NCBI GenBank assembly: GCA_030694265.1 | Contig: JAUXYP010000002.1 | Coordinates: forward strand, 1-64,000 | Reading direction: 5' to 3' | Length of the DNA stretch: 64,000 nucleotides | Source of the DNA: Sulfuricurvum sp. | GTDB taxonomy: Bacteria > Campylobacterota > Campylobacteria > Campylobacterales > Sulfurimonadaceae | Shown: in pieces, positions 52,600 through 60,401 of the stretch | Numbering within the stretch: the first letter of the stretch is position 1 | How the letters are laid out: the number at the start of each line of letters is the position of its first letter | The notes under the pieces: model-generated | The model's input: only the letters and a program-made list of their open reading frames with translations | What the model was told of the DNA's origin: nothing | Database searches by the model: none | Translations under genes and position numbers: made by a program

Positions 52600-53349
52600 T
52601 TAAAACTCCAAATTATTTCTGCTCGCGATAAAGTAACTGTTTTTAATATTTTTTTTATTATATAGAAGTTCTGCTTTACTCCTTATATCTATCAATTTGC
52701 ATCCCGCCTCATTAGCAATGATATGCCCAGCAGCAGTATCCCACTCTTTGGTTCCGTTAAAACGAGGGTATACATCGATTTCTCCTTCTGCTAATTTACA
52801 AAGTTTAATGGAGGATCCGAAACGCAGTATATTGGTTATATTGTTATTTTTTAAGAAAGTTAACGTCTCTTCTGTAGAATGAAAAATACTGTCCGTAGCT
52901 ATTAAATCTTTTCGTGTGGATCGGTTGTAGATTTTCATATTATCTTTATAGGCACCTGATCTTTTTTGAGCAAAATAGGTTGTTGCTGAAACCGGTACAT
53001 ACACTACTCCCATTACGGGATAATTATTTTCTATTAAAGCGATATTGACCGTGAATTGCCCATTCTTGGCAATAAAGTCTTTTGTCCCGTCAAGGGGATC
53101 AACTATCCAAAAACGATTCCAAGTTTTTCTAATTTCATAAGGTACGGGAGTCTCTTCGGAAAGAATGGGGTAGGAGCTTTTACTCTGTAATAAATCTTTA
53201 ATAATAGCATCTGCAACGTAGTCTGCTTTTGTTACAGGAGAACCGTCTGATTTTTCGACTATTTCCATACTTGCAGAACTATTGTAGATGCTTAAGATGG
53301 CTTTGCCTGCTTTTTGAGCAATTTCATTCAGGACTTCTTGTGTGATCAA
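52600..53349 (-). CDS. CysQ-like 3'(2'),5'-bisphosphate nucleotidase / IMPase-family phosphatase
   Basis: A 249-residue Li-sensitive phosphatase-fold protein: LSEETP (metal Glu65/66), WIVDPLDGTKDF (Asp84, Asp87) and EWDTAAGH. CysQ removes 3'-phosphate from PAP-type nucleotides. In this operon a more specific job is possible. The C. jejuni pathway makes a 3'-phospho-CDP-amidate, whose use would release a 3'-phosphorylated CMP needing such a phosphatase. It overlaps the Cj1417-like gene by 4 bases, which supports a shared pathway. Ordinary CysQ function in sulfate assimilation cannot be excluded. Confidence 0.8.
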   Translation of the reverse strand: MITQEVLNEIAQKAGKAILSIYNSSASMEIVEKSDGSPVTKADYVADAIIKDLLQSKSSYPILSEETPVPYEIRKTWNRFWIVDPLDGTKDFIAKNGQFTVNIALIENNYPVMGVVYVPVSATTYFAQKRSGAYKDNMKIYNRSTRKDLIATDSIFHSTEETLTFLKNNNITNILRFGSSIKLCKLAEGEIDVYPRFNGTKEWDTAAGHIIANEAGCKLIDIRSKAELLYNKKNIKNSYFIASRNNLEF

Positions 53350-53984
53350 TGATAATTCTCGTTAAAAATTTTTTGTATTAAGCTCACTTCATTTTCTTTG
53401 AAAGGGGTTTCTCTTTCTGAATGCCACATTTGTCCAAAAATACGGTATTTTTTATGTTCAACTGCTTTAATTGTTCCGTCAGGCGAAGTGGCGGAGGGTA
53501 TTAAATCTTTACCTAAAGTATCGATCGCAAAATTATGAAAGGAGTTCACTTCACCAAGTTCTATAAGATCTTTTGAATAACGAGAATTTTTATTGATATT
53601 GAGATTATGGTAAACGGCCACATGTCCGGCCACTTTTCTAAAATTTGACCCAAAATATTCTGCAATCACCTGAAGTCCGCGACAAATCCCAAATAAAGGA
53701 ATACTGTTTTCAATAGCAAATTTGATTAATCCTTTCTCATACACATCTCTTTGTTTTGAAAGGGAGTTCTCATTAACACTGTTGAGATCATTTCCACCGG
53801 TTAAAAGTATTCCGTCAATTTTGAATTCTGTAAAGTAGTCGTTAAAATCTATTTCATATGGAAGTATTATTGGTAAAAAACCAGCGGTACGGATTAGTTT
53901 GGAATATTGTATATCAAGGGCTTCTCTTGTTTCATTATAGGACAAATTAGCAATTAGGCGTTGAGTAATAGCAATCTTTTTCAT
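53346..53984 (-). CDS. class I glutamine amidotransferase-like C26 hydrolase (Cj1417-like)
   Basis: A 212-residue protein of the gamma-glutamyl hydrolase group. The triad is visible: Cys101 in LFGICRGLQVI, and His188 and Glu190 in GQMWHSERE; LLTGGNDL is the conserved loop before it. In C. jejuni Cj1417 hydrolyses gamma-glutamyl-CDP-amidate to glutamate and cytidine diphosphoramidate. Overlaps of 4 bases on both sides couple it to the glutamine kinase-like and CysQ-like genes. A PuuD-type role is less likely because no putrescine genes are near. Confidence 0.8.
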   Translation of the reverse strand: MKKIAITQRLIANLSYNETREALDIQYSKLIRTAGFLPIILPYEIDFNDYFTEFKIDGILLTGGNDLNSVNENSLSKQRDVYEKGLIKFAIENSIPLFGICRGLQVIAEYFGSNFRKVAGHVAVYHNLNINKNSRYSKDLIELGEVNSFHNFAIDTLGKDLIPSATSPDGTIKAVEHKKYRIFGQMWHSERETPFKENEVSLIQKIFNENYH

Positions 53985-56314
53985 AATACTATTCTCACTT
54001 GTTTGTTGAGTGCGTCTATCTCTAGAACAGAAGCTTTACAATAGAGATCAAAATTACTCTCTCCACAGCCTATAACTGCCGGAATTCCCATTTCTGCACA
54101 ACGAATAGCCATATGGGAGTTCGCGCCTCCATAGCAGGTTAGAAGACCGCTTATATTTTTGGAGAATAGATAATCATATCCAGGATCAGCTGAACGAATA
54201 CAGACTATTTTTCCCTCAACCTGGGTACAGTGAATATTTTCTTCTAAAACTATATCTGATTCAATTTGTTTATGCGTAATGAAATTGGCTTCGCCGGGTT
54301 CAAGATAAAAACTGTATATCTCTTCCGGTTCAACTATAACACTGGGTAGTTTAATAGCTTTGGTAAATTCATAGTATTGACGATTTTTTGAAATATCTGA
54401 TTCTAAAATATCTTTGACATCTCTATGATCCAGTGTTGAATATAAAGTAAGGATTTTTTGTATATCCAAATAAGCAAGCTCTTCTCGAGTAAAACCAAAT
54501 TTTTCACCCAGTTCTTCGATATATTTTAATATTTGGCTTAAATGTTTGGTGAAAACAAATTTTGAGTACTCTCTTCCCTCAATCGAGTCTTTTATAAACG
54601 TTATTAAATGGTCGAAATTTGAGTTTAGTCCATTTTCGATAAGTAAGGTGTTTATCGTCGATACTTGATCATTAGAAAATGAAAATTGGTGTTCTTCATT
54701 ATGATCAATTGTATGTTTGGAGCTAAAATAAGCGTCATATGCCTCATCATATCGCTGTGACAAAATATCATATGTACCGGGACGTAAGTGTCCATATTTT
54801 TGCAAAAATAGATTTTTATCTAGGGTTTGAGTATCCAGAGATAAATTTTTGGATACCGTATTAAGAGACTTCAAAAATGCGTCATATTCATGTTGCGTAA
54901 TGATTTTTTGTTCTACAAAAGATTGTAAAAGCTGCACTGCTATAAAAGCCGCCCTTGCGATTCCGGCGAATGGAAGTGTCCCGTAGCGTTTTACATCTTG
55001 GATCAGCCAATATATTTTATCAATTAAAGAAAGCTCTGATTTGACGATATCATCGTATTTTTTGTTTAAACTCTCAATTTTTAGAAGATCTTTTTTATAA
55101 AGTCCATGTTCTTCATCCATGATATTGTTGGTTAACGATAAAAGAGCCTTTTCAATCGATACCAATTCTTCTTGGCTGAAACCATATTTTTTTAAAGTTT
55201 CTAATTTGTTTGAAATTCCCAAAAAATAGCATGAGAAGACAATTTTAAACTCTATTTTATCGTGATGATCCGTGTTTTGTGTCAGCATGGATAAATAGTA
55301 GTTAACCAGTTTTGAAGCAATTTCATCATCTAATGTTTTGGGTACGAACGAGTTGAAAGAAACTCTCACATCGATGAACGGAACACCTAAGAAAGAGATT
55401 AAAAGTGGATGTGAACGGAGATTTCTGTATCCGTAGTTGTCTCTTTGATATGCCCATGTTTCATCGGTGATCAGTTCTTTATATAAAGACAACGCGAGTC
55501 TTTTCGGACGAAGGCCAATGATTTCTGCAGGATTCCAATCGGGCATTACGCCGAAAATAGTTTTGTCGCCCAGTAAGTTTGGATGAGGTGCATTGAGTTT
55601 TTGGATTTTCTTGTATATTTTTTTCAAACTGGATGAGAGATCAATATGAGATAGAGACTCTTTATTCTCAGAAACGATGGCCCTGACCTGTAGAATATAC
55701 AGTTCATCATTGCTAAAAGCAAATTCGATATCTAAAAACGTATGATTAAAAATACCTTCACACTCTTTTGCTGCTTCAATCAGTCGTTGGAGTTTATTAT
55801 CGGAAAAGTTTTTACTCTCTTTGAAAGAAACAAATGTCTTTAGATTATTGCCTAAGCCGCCTGTAACACTACTGGTAGAACCGCTTTCATCATAATTTAC
55901 AATATAGTATGGGCTCAGAGTATCTATGTCAGCAGTAAAAATTACTCCTGACATAGTCACTTCTTTAATCATCGGTTGCACGAAAACTTCATCATTACTA
56001 TCAGATTTGTCTTGATACGAGTCTATGACTTGTTGTATTGCCAAATTAAGGTCATGAGAGGATGATGATTCGACATCCATAATTGAATCAAATCCGCCGG
56101 CATTGGAAGTTTGTTCGTTATCCTCATTTTGAGAAGATGACCGAACAATCACTTGCTGTTTGAAAGTTTGACGTATCTGATTAAGATAAAAGTTTTTGTC
56201 ACTTTTGTATTCGTTAACTGTAAAACGGATAAGAGGGAGAATTTTAGCTCTTGTTAAATGCGGAGCTAAAATTTCTAATGTTTTAGCTTTTGAAGAGAGA
56301 GAAAGAGTTAACAT
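53981..56314 (-). CDS. PEP-synthase-like kinase, probable L-glutamine kinase (Cj1418-like)
   Basis: A 777-residue three-domain enzyme. The N-terminal ATP-grasp region shows VIRSSSQNEDNEQTSNAGGF and TGGLGNNL. The C-terminal swivelling domain shows CYGGANSHMAIRCAEMGIPAVIG with the phospho-acceptor at about His734. A pyruvate/PEP-binding TIM barrel is absent, so it is not a PEP synthase; the long middle part is helical. Cj1418 has this plan and phosphorylates the amide nitrogen of L-glutamine using ATP, the first step to capsule phosphoramidate. The 4-base overlap with the Cj1417-like gene supports this. The 93-base gap upstream holds only an imperfect 6-bp hairpin (56363-56383). Confidence 0.85.
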   Translation of the reverse strand: MLTLSLSSKAKTLEILAPHLTRAKILPLIRFTVNEYKSDKNFYLNQIRQTFKQQVIVRSSSQNEDNEQTSNAGGFDSIMDVESSSSHDLNLAIQQVIDSYQDKSDSNDEVFVQPMIKEVTMSGVIFTADIDTLSPYYIVNYDESGSTSSVTGGLGNNLKTFVSFKESKNFSDNKLQRLIEAAKECEGIFNHTFLDIEFAFSNDELYILQVRAIVSENKESLSHIDLSSSLKKIYKKIQKLNAPHPNLLGDKTIFGVMPDWNPAEIIGLRPKRLALSLYKELITDETWAYQRDNYGYRNLRSHPLLISFLGVPFIDVRVSFNSFVPKTLDDEIASKLVNYYLSMLTQNTDHHDKIEFKIVFSCYFLGISNKLETLKKYGFSQEELVSIEKALLSLTNNIMDEEHGLYKKDLLKIESLNKKYDDIVKSELSLIDKIYWLIQDVKRYGTLPFAGIARAAFIAVQLLQSFVEQKIITQHEYDAFLKSLNTVSKNLSLDTQTLDKNLFLQKYGHLRPGTYDILSQRYDEAYDAYFSSKHTIDHNEEHQFSFSNDQVSTINTLLIENGLNSNFDHLITFIKDSIEGREYSKFVFTKHLSQILKYIEELGEKFGFTREELAYLDIQKILTLYSTLDHRDVKDILESDISKNRQYYEFTKAIKLPSVIVEPEEIYSFYLEPGEANFITHKQIESDIVLEENIHCTQVEGKIVCIRSADPGYDYLFSKNISGLLTCYGGANSHMAIRCAEMGIPAVIGCGESNFDLYCKASVLEIDALNKQVRIVL

Positions 56315-56407
56315 TTGCTTTCATACCTTCTTCTAAGAGCTAATAAAATAAAAAAATGTGGGAAAGAGCGATTGAAACTCTTTTCATACAATATACTGGG
56401 CATATGT

Positions 56408-57205
56408 TTAAGCCACTTTTTTGGCAATAACAATTATGATATTTGAAAATTGGGAAGGAAAAAATTTATTCAAAAATTTATCAAGCGCTTTCCCTACAAT
56501 ATTCAATTGAAAGCCTTTACTTCTAGCTTGTTGTTCGTTAAAACTATTTTTCTTTAGAGCTTTACTTCTTAATAAGTCAAATTTGAAGAGAAATGAAACG
56601 TTTCTAGCGTAAAAAGCATCTTCAATTTCCAAGGAATTTTTACCAAATAATGCTTTGATATCGTCAAGTGAAAATTGCAGTTTGTGAAATTTATCAAATA
56701 CTTTATTCGGATTTTGTTTTTGAACTATGTATTCTGTGAGTCGGTTTTCAATATTGTCTGCTCTTACGGATGCTAAGATTCTTCCACCTGTTTTTAATAC
56801 TCTGGCGCTTTCTTTTACCGAATCTTCTAGCATTTGTTCATCTTCAAAATTATGATAGAGCCCTAAAGCCAAGAGTGTATCAAATTCGCCGTCTTTGTAG
56901 GGCATATTACAGACGCTTCCCTCAATTACATCTGCTTCCGTGTCTTGTTTTTTTATATTTTCTACTGCTATTGGACTGTATTCTAAACCACTTATTTTGT
57001 ATCCAAGATGTTTATAATGAAAAAAAACTCTTCCTGCCCCACAACCGGCTTCTAATATCTTATGCTCTTTATCCCCTATAACCATTTGCGTATATTTGAT
57101 CGGATAAATATCCATATTTTCAAACTTTGCGCTGTCAACTCCAGAATCTGACCATCTTTGATTCCAATAGTCACTGTTTTCCAGTGCTCTGTAAACTTTT
57201 CTCAT
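56408..57205 (-). CDS. SAM-dependent methyltransferase (Cj1419/Cj1420-type candidate)
   Basis: A 265-residue class I methyltransferase. The SAM-binding motif ILEAGCGAGRVFFHY is near residue 50, then ISGLEYSPIAVENI, and ALGLYHNFEDEQM. The N-terminal RKVYRALENSDYWNQRW is distinctive. In C. jejuni two methyltransferases next to Cj1418 complete the O-methyl phosphoramidate group; this gene sits directly before the Cj1418-like gene in the transcript, so the same role is a fair inference. Only one such gene is present in this module. Methylation of a sugar remains possible. Confidence 0.75.
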   Translation of the reverse strand: MRKVYRALENSDYWNQRWSDSGVDSAKFENMDIYPIKYTQMVIGDKEHKILEAGCGAGRVFFHYKHLGYKISGLEYSPIAVENIKKQDTEADVIEGSVCNMPYKDGEFDTLLALGLYHNFEDEQMLEDSVKESARVLKTGGRILASVRADNIENRLTEYIVQKQNPNKVFDKFHKLQFSLDDIKALFGKNSLEIEDAFYARNVSFLFKFDLLRSKALKKNSFNEQQARSKGFQLNIVGKALDKFLNKFFPSQFSNIIIVIAKKVA

Positions 57206-57241
57206 GCATTTTTCCTTGTTTTGATTTTTTCTTGAATGCTT

Positions 57242-58444
57242 TCACTCTGCATCGTTCTTCTTCTTTAGTAACTTTTCATATAAGATATTGGAAATAAGTT
57301 CATTCCCTTTATTGCTATAATGACCACCATATTCACTTTTTTCAGAGTAGAGAGAATCTAGTTCATCTGAAGAATATTCTTTAAGATTTTCAAATATATC
57401 AATACATATAATATCGTCCGGAATATGGTCTATAAGAGTCTTGTAAAAATGCTCTTTTTTAGTTTGTATATATTTTACATCATCTTTTTGTGGCATCACT
57501 AATATACATGGTTTGAAATTATACTCTTTTGCTAAGGATTTAAACAATTTCAATTCTTCAATTAATAGGTCTGTGTTGTTTTTATCTTTATATAAATTTA
57601 CTCTATATTCTAAATTTTTATTCATAATGTAGTCAGTAGGTTCGTCGATCTGGCCTTTTTTAAGTGTTTCAACTGATAAAGAGAAGTTTCTTCTCAAGTT
57701 TTTAAAGAAGTGTAGTGAGTAGGGAAATGTGATTATCTCTTTTAAAAATTTATTTTTGTAAAAATAATCGTATTGTTGTATCAGCTTAATATATTTTTCA
57801 TAGGTAGTAAATTTATCTTTGCTATTAATGATATTATCGATGAGTTTTATTTTTCCGTCGGCTAAAACGTACCTTGGTTTGAAACCGAAAATATTTCCAT
57901 ACTCGTAGTAATGCTTCCAGACACTTAGAATTCGTGATATCGTATCTGGTACGACTCCGATGATGACAATTTCAGGTCGGAAATTTTCTGATTTTAATTT
58001 TGTATTTAACTTGATGAGAGCTTGATCAAATCCGTAATTTCCGACGCCAAAATTCTGGACATTTGATTGGGTAAGTAATGAGAGCTTATAGCCCCATGTT
58101 TCATTGTCGTTGACTTCACGAGCGAATGTAAATGAGTCTCCAAAAAGGGATATGAAGCTTTTTTGATGGTTGTATTCTAAATTATCACGTGCTCCTACTG
58201 CATTAATATTCCAATAAACTGTGCCGTATTTCCCTTTTTCATTGCCTGAAGTATTTGGTTGTCTATCCCATCCTAGGAGCCGATCATAGCTTTTTGAAAG
58301 TACTTTTTCCAGAATTTCTTTAGTAAATTTCGGTTTTTTATCTTTGTTTATGATATACCATTGGTTCTTTTTTCTTACATATAGTGAAAATATAAAAAAT
58401 ACAATTTCTATCAAAACGAGAGATAAAATTATTTCATTGAACAT
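57242..58444 (-). CDS. membrane-anchored SGNH/GDSL-like protein
   Basis: A 400-residue protein with an N-terminal membrane segment (about 4-24) and a likely extracytoplasmic SGNH domain: SLFGDSFTF (Ser104), NFGVGNYG (Gly/Asn oxyanion residues about 133-136), and GGHYSNKGN (His375). The catalytic Asp usually three residues before His is not evident (Tyr-Gly-Gly-His). The family includes esterases and acyltransferases acting on polysaccharides. Its gene lies between the Cj1415-like kinase (11-base overlap) and the methyltransferase, which hints at a role in placing or removing the same substituent. Confidence 0.65.
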   Translation of the reverse strand: MFNEIILSLVLIEIVFFIFSLYVRKKNQWYIINKDKKPKFTKEILEKVLSKSYDRLLGWDRQPNTSGNEKGKYGTVYWNINAVGARDNLEYNHQKSFISLFGDSFTFAREVNDNETWGYKLSLLTQSNVQNFGVGNYGFDQALIKLNTKLKSENFRPEIVIIGVVPDTISRILSVWKHYYEYGNIFGFKPRYVLADGKIKLIDNIINSKDKFTTYEKYIKLIQQYDYFYKNKFLKEIITFPYSLHFFKNLRRNFSLSVETLKKGQIDEPTDYIMNKNLEYRVNLYKDKNNTDLLIEELKLFKSLAKEYNFKPCILVMPQKDDVKYIQTKKEHFYKTLIDHIPDDIICIDIFENLKEYSSDELDSLYSEKSEYGGHYSNKGNELISNILYEKLLKKKNDAE

Positions 58445-58934
58445 TAAGAGCTTTTTTAAAAATACGAGAGGCTATCTCTTCGGGGAACAAGCCATCTTCT
58501 ATATTGTTTTCAATAGTTAAATCTGATTTATAGGGAGTTGGGAAATCTATATCTACCCCAACTATATCCTTTTTATTATCGTAAATACCTCTGCCATCTC
58601 TCTGTTTCAACGTCTCATCTGAGGCTTTTAAATAAACTTGGAAATAGTTTTCTACCCTATCTCTTATTGATTTTTGCACATCTGGAAAAATAGAGAGTAA
58701 AGCAAATACGACATTAATCTTTTGGCTATCCATATATACACAAAATTCTTCAATTCTTTTTGCATTTTTGTATCGATCTTCTATGGTATGCCCCAAATCA
58801 TTCCCCATCATCTCTCTGAAGATATCACCGTCCATAAAAACTGTATTAGAATGTAATAGTTTAATTTGTTCTGCTAAATATTTACCGACGGTACTTTTTC
58901 CCACACTGGATTTTCCGATAAGCCAAATAACCAA
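58434..58934 (-). CDS. CysC-like kinase, probable cytidine diphosphoramidate kinase (Cj1415-like)
   Basis: A 166-residue P-loop kinase of the adenylylsulfate kinase fold: WLIGKSSVGKST (Walker A, 5-15), FMDGDIFREMMGNDLGHTIEDR, and QRDGRGIYD in the lid. It starts with TTG, seven bases after GGAG (58942-58945). C. jejuni Cj1415 is annotated as CysC but phosphorylates the 3'-hydroxyl of cytidine diphosphoramidate. The rest of that pathway lies downstream in this operon and no sulfate adenylyltransferase is nearby, which favours that role. It begins 1 base after the flippase gene ends. Confidence 0.78.
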   Translation of the reverse strand: MVIWLIGKSSVGKSTVGKYLAEQIKLLHSNTVFMDGDIFREMMGNDLGHTIEDRYKNAKRIEEFCVYMDSQKINVVFALLSIFPDVQKSIRDRVENYFQVYLKASDETLKQRDGRGIYDNKKDIVGVDIDFPTPYKSDLTIENNIEDGLFPEEIASRIFKKALNVQ

Positions 58935-58935
58935 G

Positions 58936-60378
58936 CTATAACTCCTTTTTTAATTTCATAAAAAGATAAATACTGACTGGAAGTATATAAAAAAACAGCA
59001 ATAAAACAGCTTGATAAATAAAATTCGTACAAACGTAAGTCAATACTGTGTAAAAGCAAAAAGTCACTATAAAACATACTGCTAAAATTTGTAGTTTTTT
59101 ATAAATATACATAGGAATTTCTAAATCTTTGGAGATAAAATATCCTAAAATCATAGATGATAATATACTATCTAATAACATTTTTAATGCGATTCCAGAC
59201 TCATCAAGAGCTAACCCCATATCACTCAAAAAGAAAAATCCAAGCGGTATACCAAATAACATAAAAATCAAAGAGACTTTTGTGAAAAAATGCATTTTTG
59301 ATGTTGCCAAGTAATATGTTGAATATAGCTGACCTAATGATTGTGGAATTGTATATAGCATAATGAGTTGAAATACTAGGAGAGAGTCCTTGTAGGCATC
59401 ACCATATACAAAATGGATTATTTCAGAACTAAAATAAAAAAGTGAAATAGAAATGACAGAGGTGAAAATAAAAATATCATTAGAGATCAAGGTGAAATAT
59501 TTTCTTATTTTTTCAATATTGTCTTCCTTAAAGGCTTCTGCAACTTCTTTCCAAAATATTTTTAAAATAGAGGAACTTATCAATATACTTAACGTTGAGA
59601 ATTGAACAGATATTGAGAAAAAAGCTTGTCCGTGTGGACCGACATATTTTTGAATTAGCCATCTATCGAAAAGTACATAGAAAAATGACACAATCATTAG
59701 TGCGATAAGAGGTTTACTATAATTGTAATAGGCAATACAATTTTTTTTAAATTCAAATGCATTGTTATTAGTTACTAAGAAAAGGCTTTCTTTTATTTTT
59801 AGCATTAAAAATAATGCTAATACAACATAAACACAATACTCGGCAATAATTACATAGAAAATTAACTCTATAGTTAGTATATGTTCTTTTATAAAAAATA
59901 ATATTATAATCAAATGTATGCAAGCGATCAATAAGCTGATGCTTTGTGCATAATATGTTTTACGTACTGATTCAAATAGATACGTAATCATGGTTTGAAT
60001 AGAGCTTGAAAGAAAGAGTGCTACAATAGCAACAATCATTAATCTTTTGTCAATATGTTGAAGAATTAGGTGGTATATATTCTCATTTAGTAAGGATACA
60101 AGACTTAATATTGCAAAAATTTGTAGGAACTGCCATAATAAATAGATTAAATGAAATTGAATTGTTTGTTTGTGTTGGGAAATAAAAGTAAAATATGCTT
60201 TATCAGTTCCAATATTGGCATATACTAATAGAGCTGTAACGACAGAGACGATATATTGATAATTACCATACACTTCAGGCATCAAATAACGGGCTATATA
60301 GATGGAAACAATAAAATTGAATCCTGCACGTAAAATAGTAAAAATAAGTGTTATAAAATACCTATTATGTATATTCAT
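58936..60378 (-). CDS. second Wzx-type flippase
   Basis: A 480-residue membrane protein with about 12-14 hydrophobic helices. The N-terminus RYFITLIFTILRAGFNFIVSIYIARYLMPEVYGNYQY is the classic start of Wzx/MOP polysaccharide exporters. With the flippase at 35975-37498 it implies two separately assembled lipid-linked glycans, or a hybrid locus. A run of ten T on the coding strand separates it from the gene upstream. Confidence 0.8.
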   Translation of the reverse strand: MNIHNRYFITLIFTILRAGFNFIVSIYIARYLMPEVYGNYQYIVSVVTALLVYANIGTDKAYFTFISQHKQTIQFHLIYLLWQFLQIFAILSLVSLLNENIYHLILQHIDKRLMIVAIVALFLSSSIQTMITYLFESVRKTYYAQSISLLIACIHLIIILFFIKEHILTIELIFYVIIAEYCVYVVLALFLMLKIKESLFLVTNNNAFEFKKNCIAYYNYSKPLIALMIVSFFYVLFDRWLIQKYVGPHGQAFFSISVQFSTLSILISSSILKIFWKEVAEAFKEDNIEKIRKYFTLISNDIFIFTSVISISLFYFSSEIIHFVYGDAYKDSLLVFQLIMLYTIPQSLGQLYSTYYLATSKMHFFTKVSLIFMLFGIPLGFFFLSDMGLALDESGIALKMLLDSILSSMILGYFISKDLEIPMYIYKKLQILAVCFIVTFCFYTVLTYVCTNFIYQAVLLLFFYILPVSIYLFMKLKKEL

Positions 60379-60401
60379 TTAGATGTTTCCTAAAAAAAAA
60401 A

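Noticed and set aside
51123-53349. Inositol-phosphate or di-myo-inositol phosphate pathway (cytidylyltransferase, CDP-alcohol phosphotransferase, IMPase-like)
   Set aside because: No inositol-1-phosphate synthase is present, and the coupled C26 hydrolase and glutamine kinase-like genes are unexplained by it.
53981-56314. PEP synthase or pyruvate phosphate dikinase
   Set aside because: The ATP-grasp and phosphohistidine domains are present but the PEP/pyruvate-binding TIM barrel is missing.
58434-58934. CysC of sulfate assimilation
   Set aside because: No cysD/cysN or sulfate adenylyltransferase is nearby, and the gene lies in an operon with Cj1416-1418-like genes; the phosphoramidate kinase reading fits better, though not proved.
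60392-60401. Run of ten A (T on the coding strand) as a phase-variable coding tract
   Set aside because: It lies between genes, after a stop codon and before the ribosome site of the flippase, so slippage would not alter a protein.
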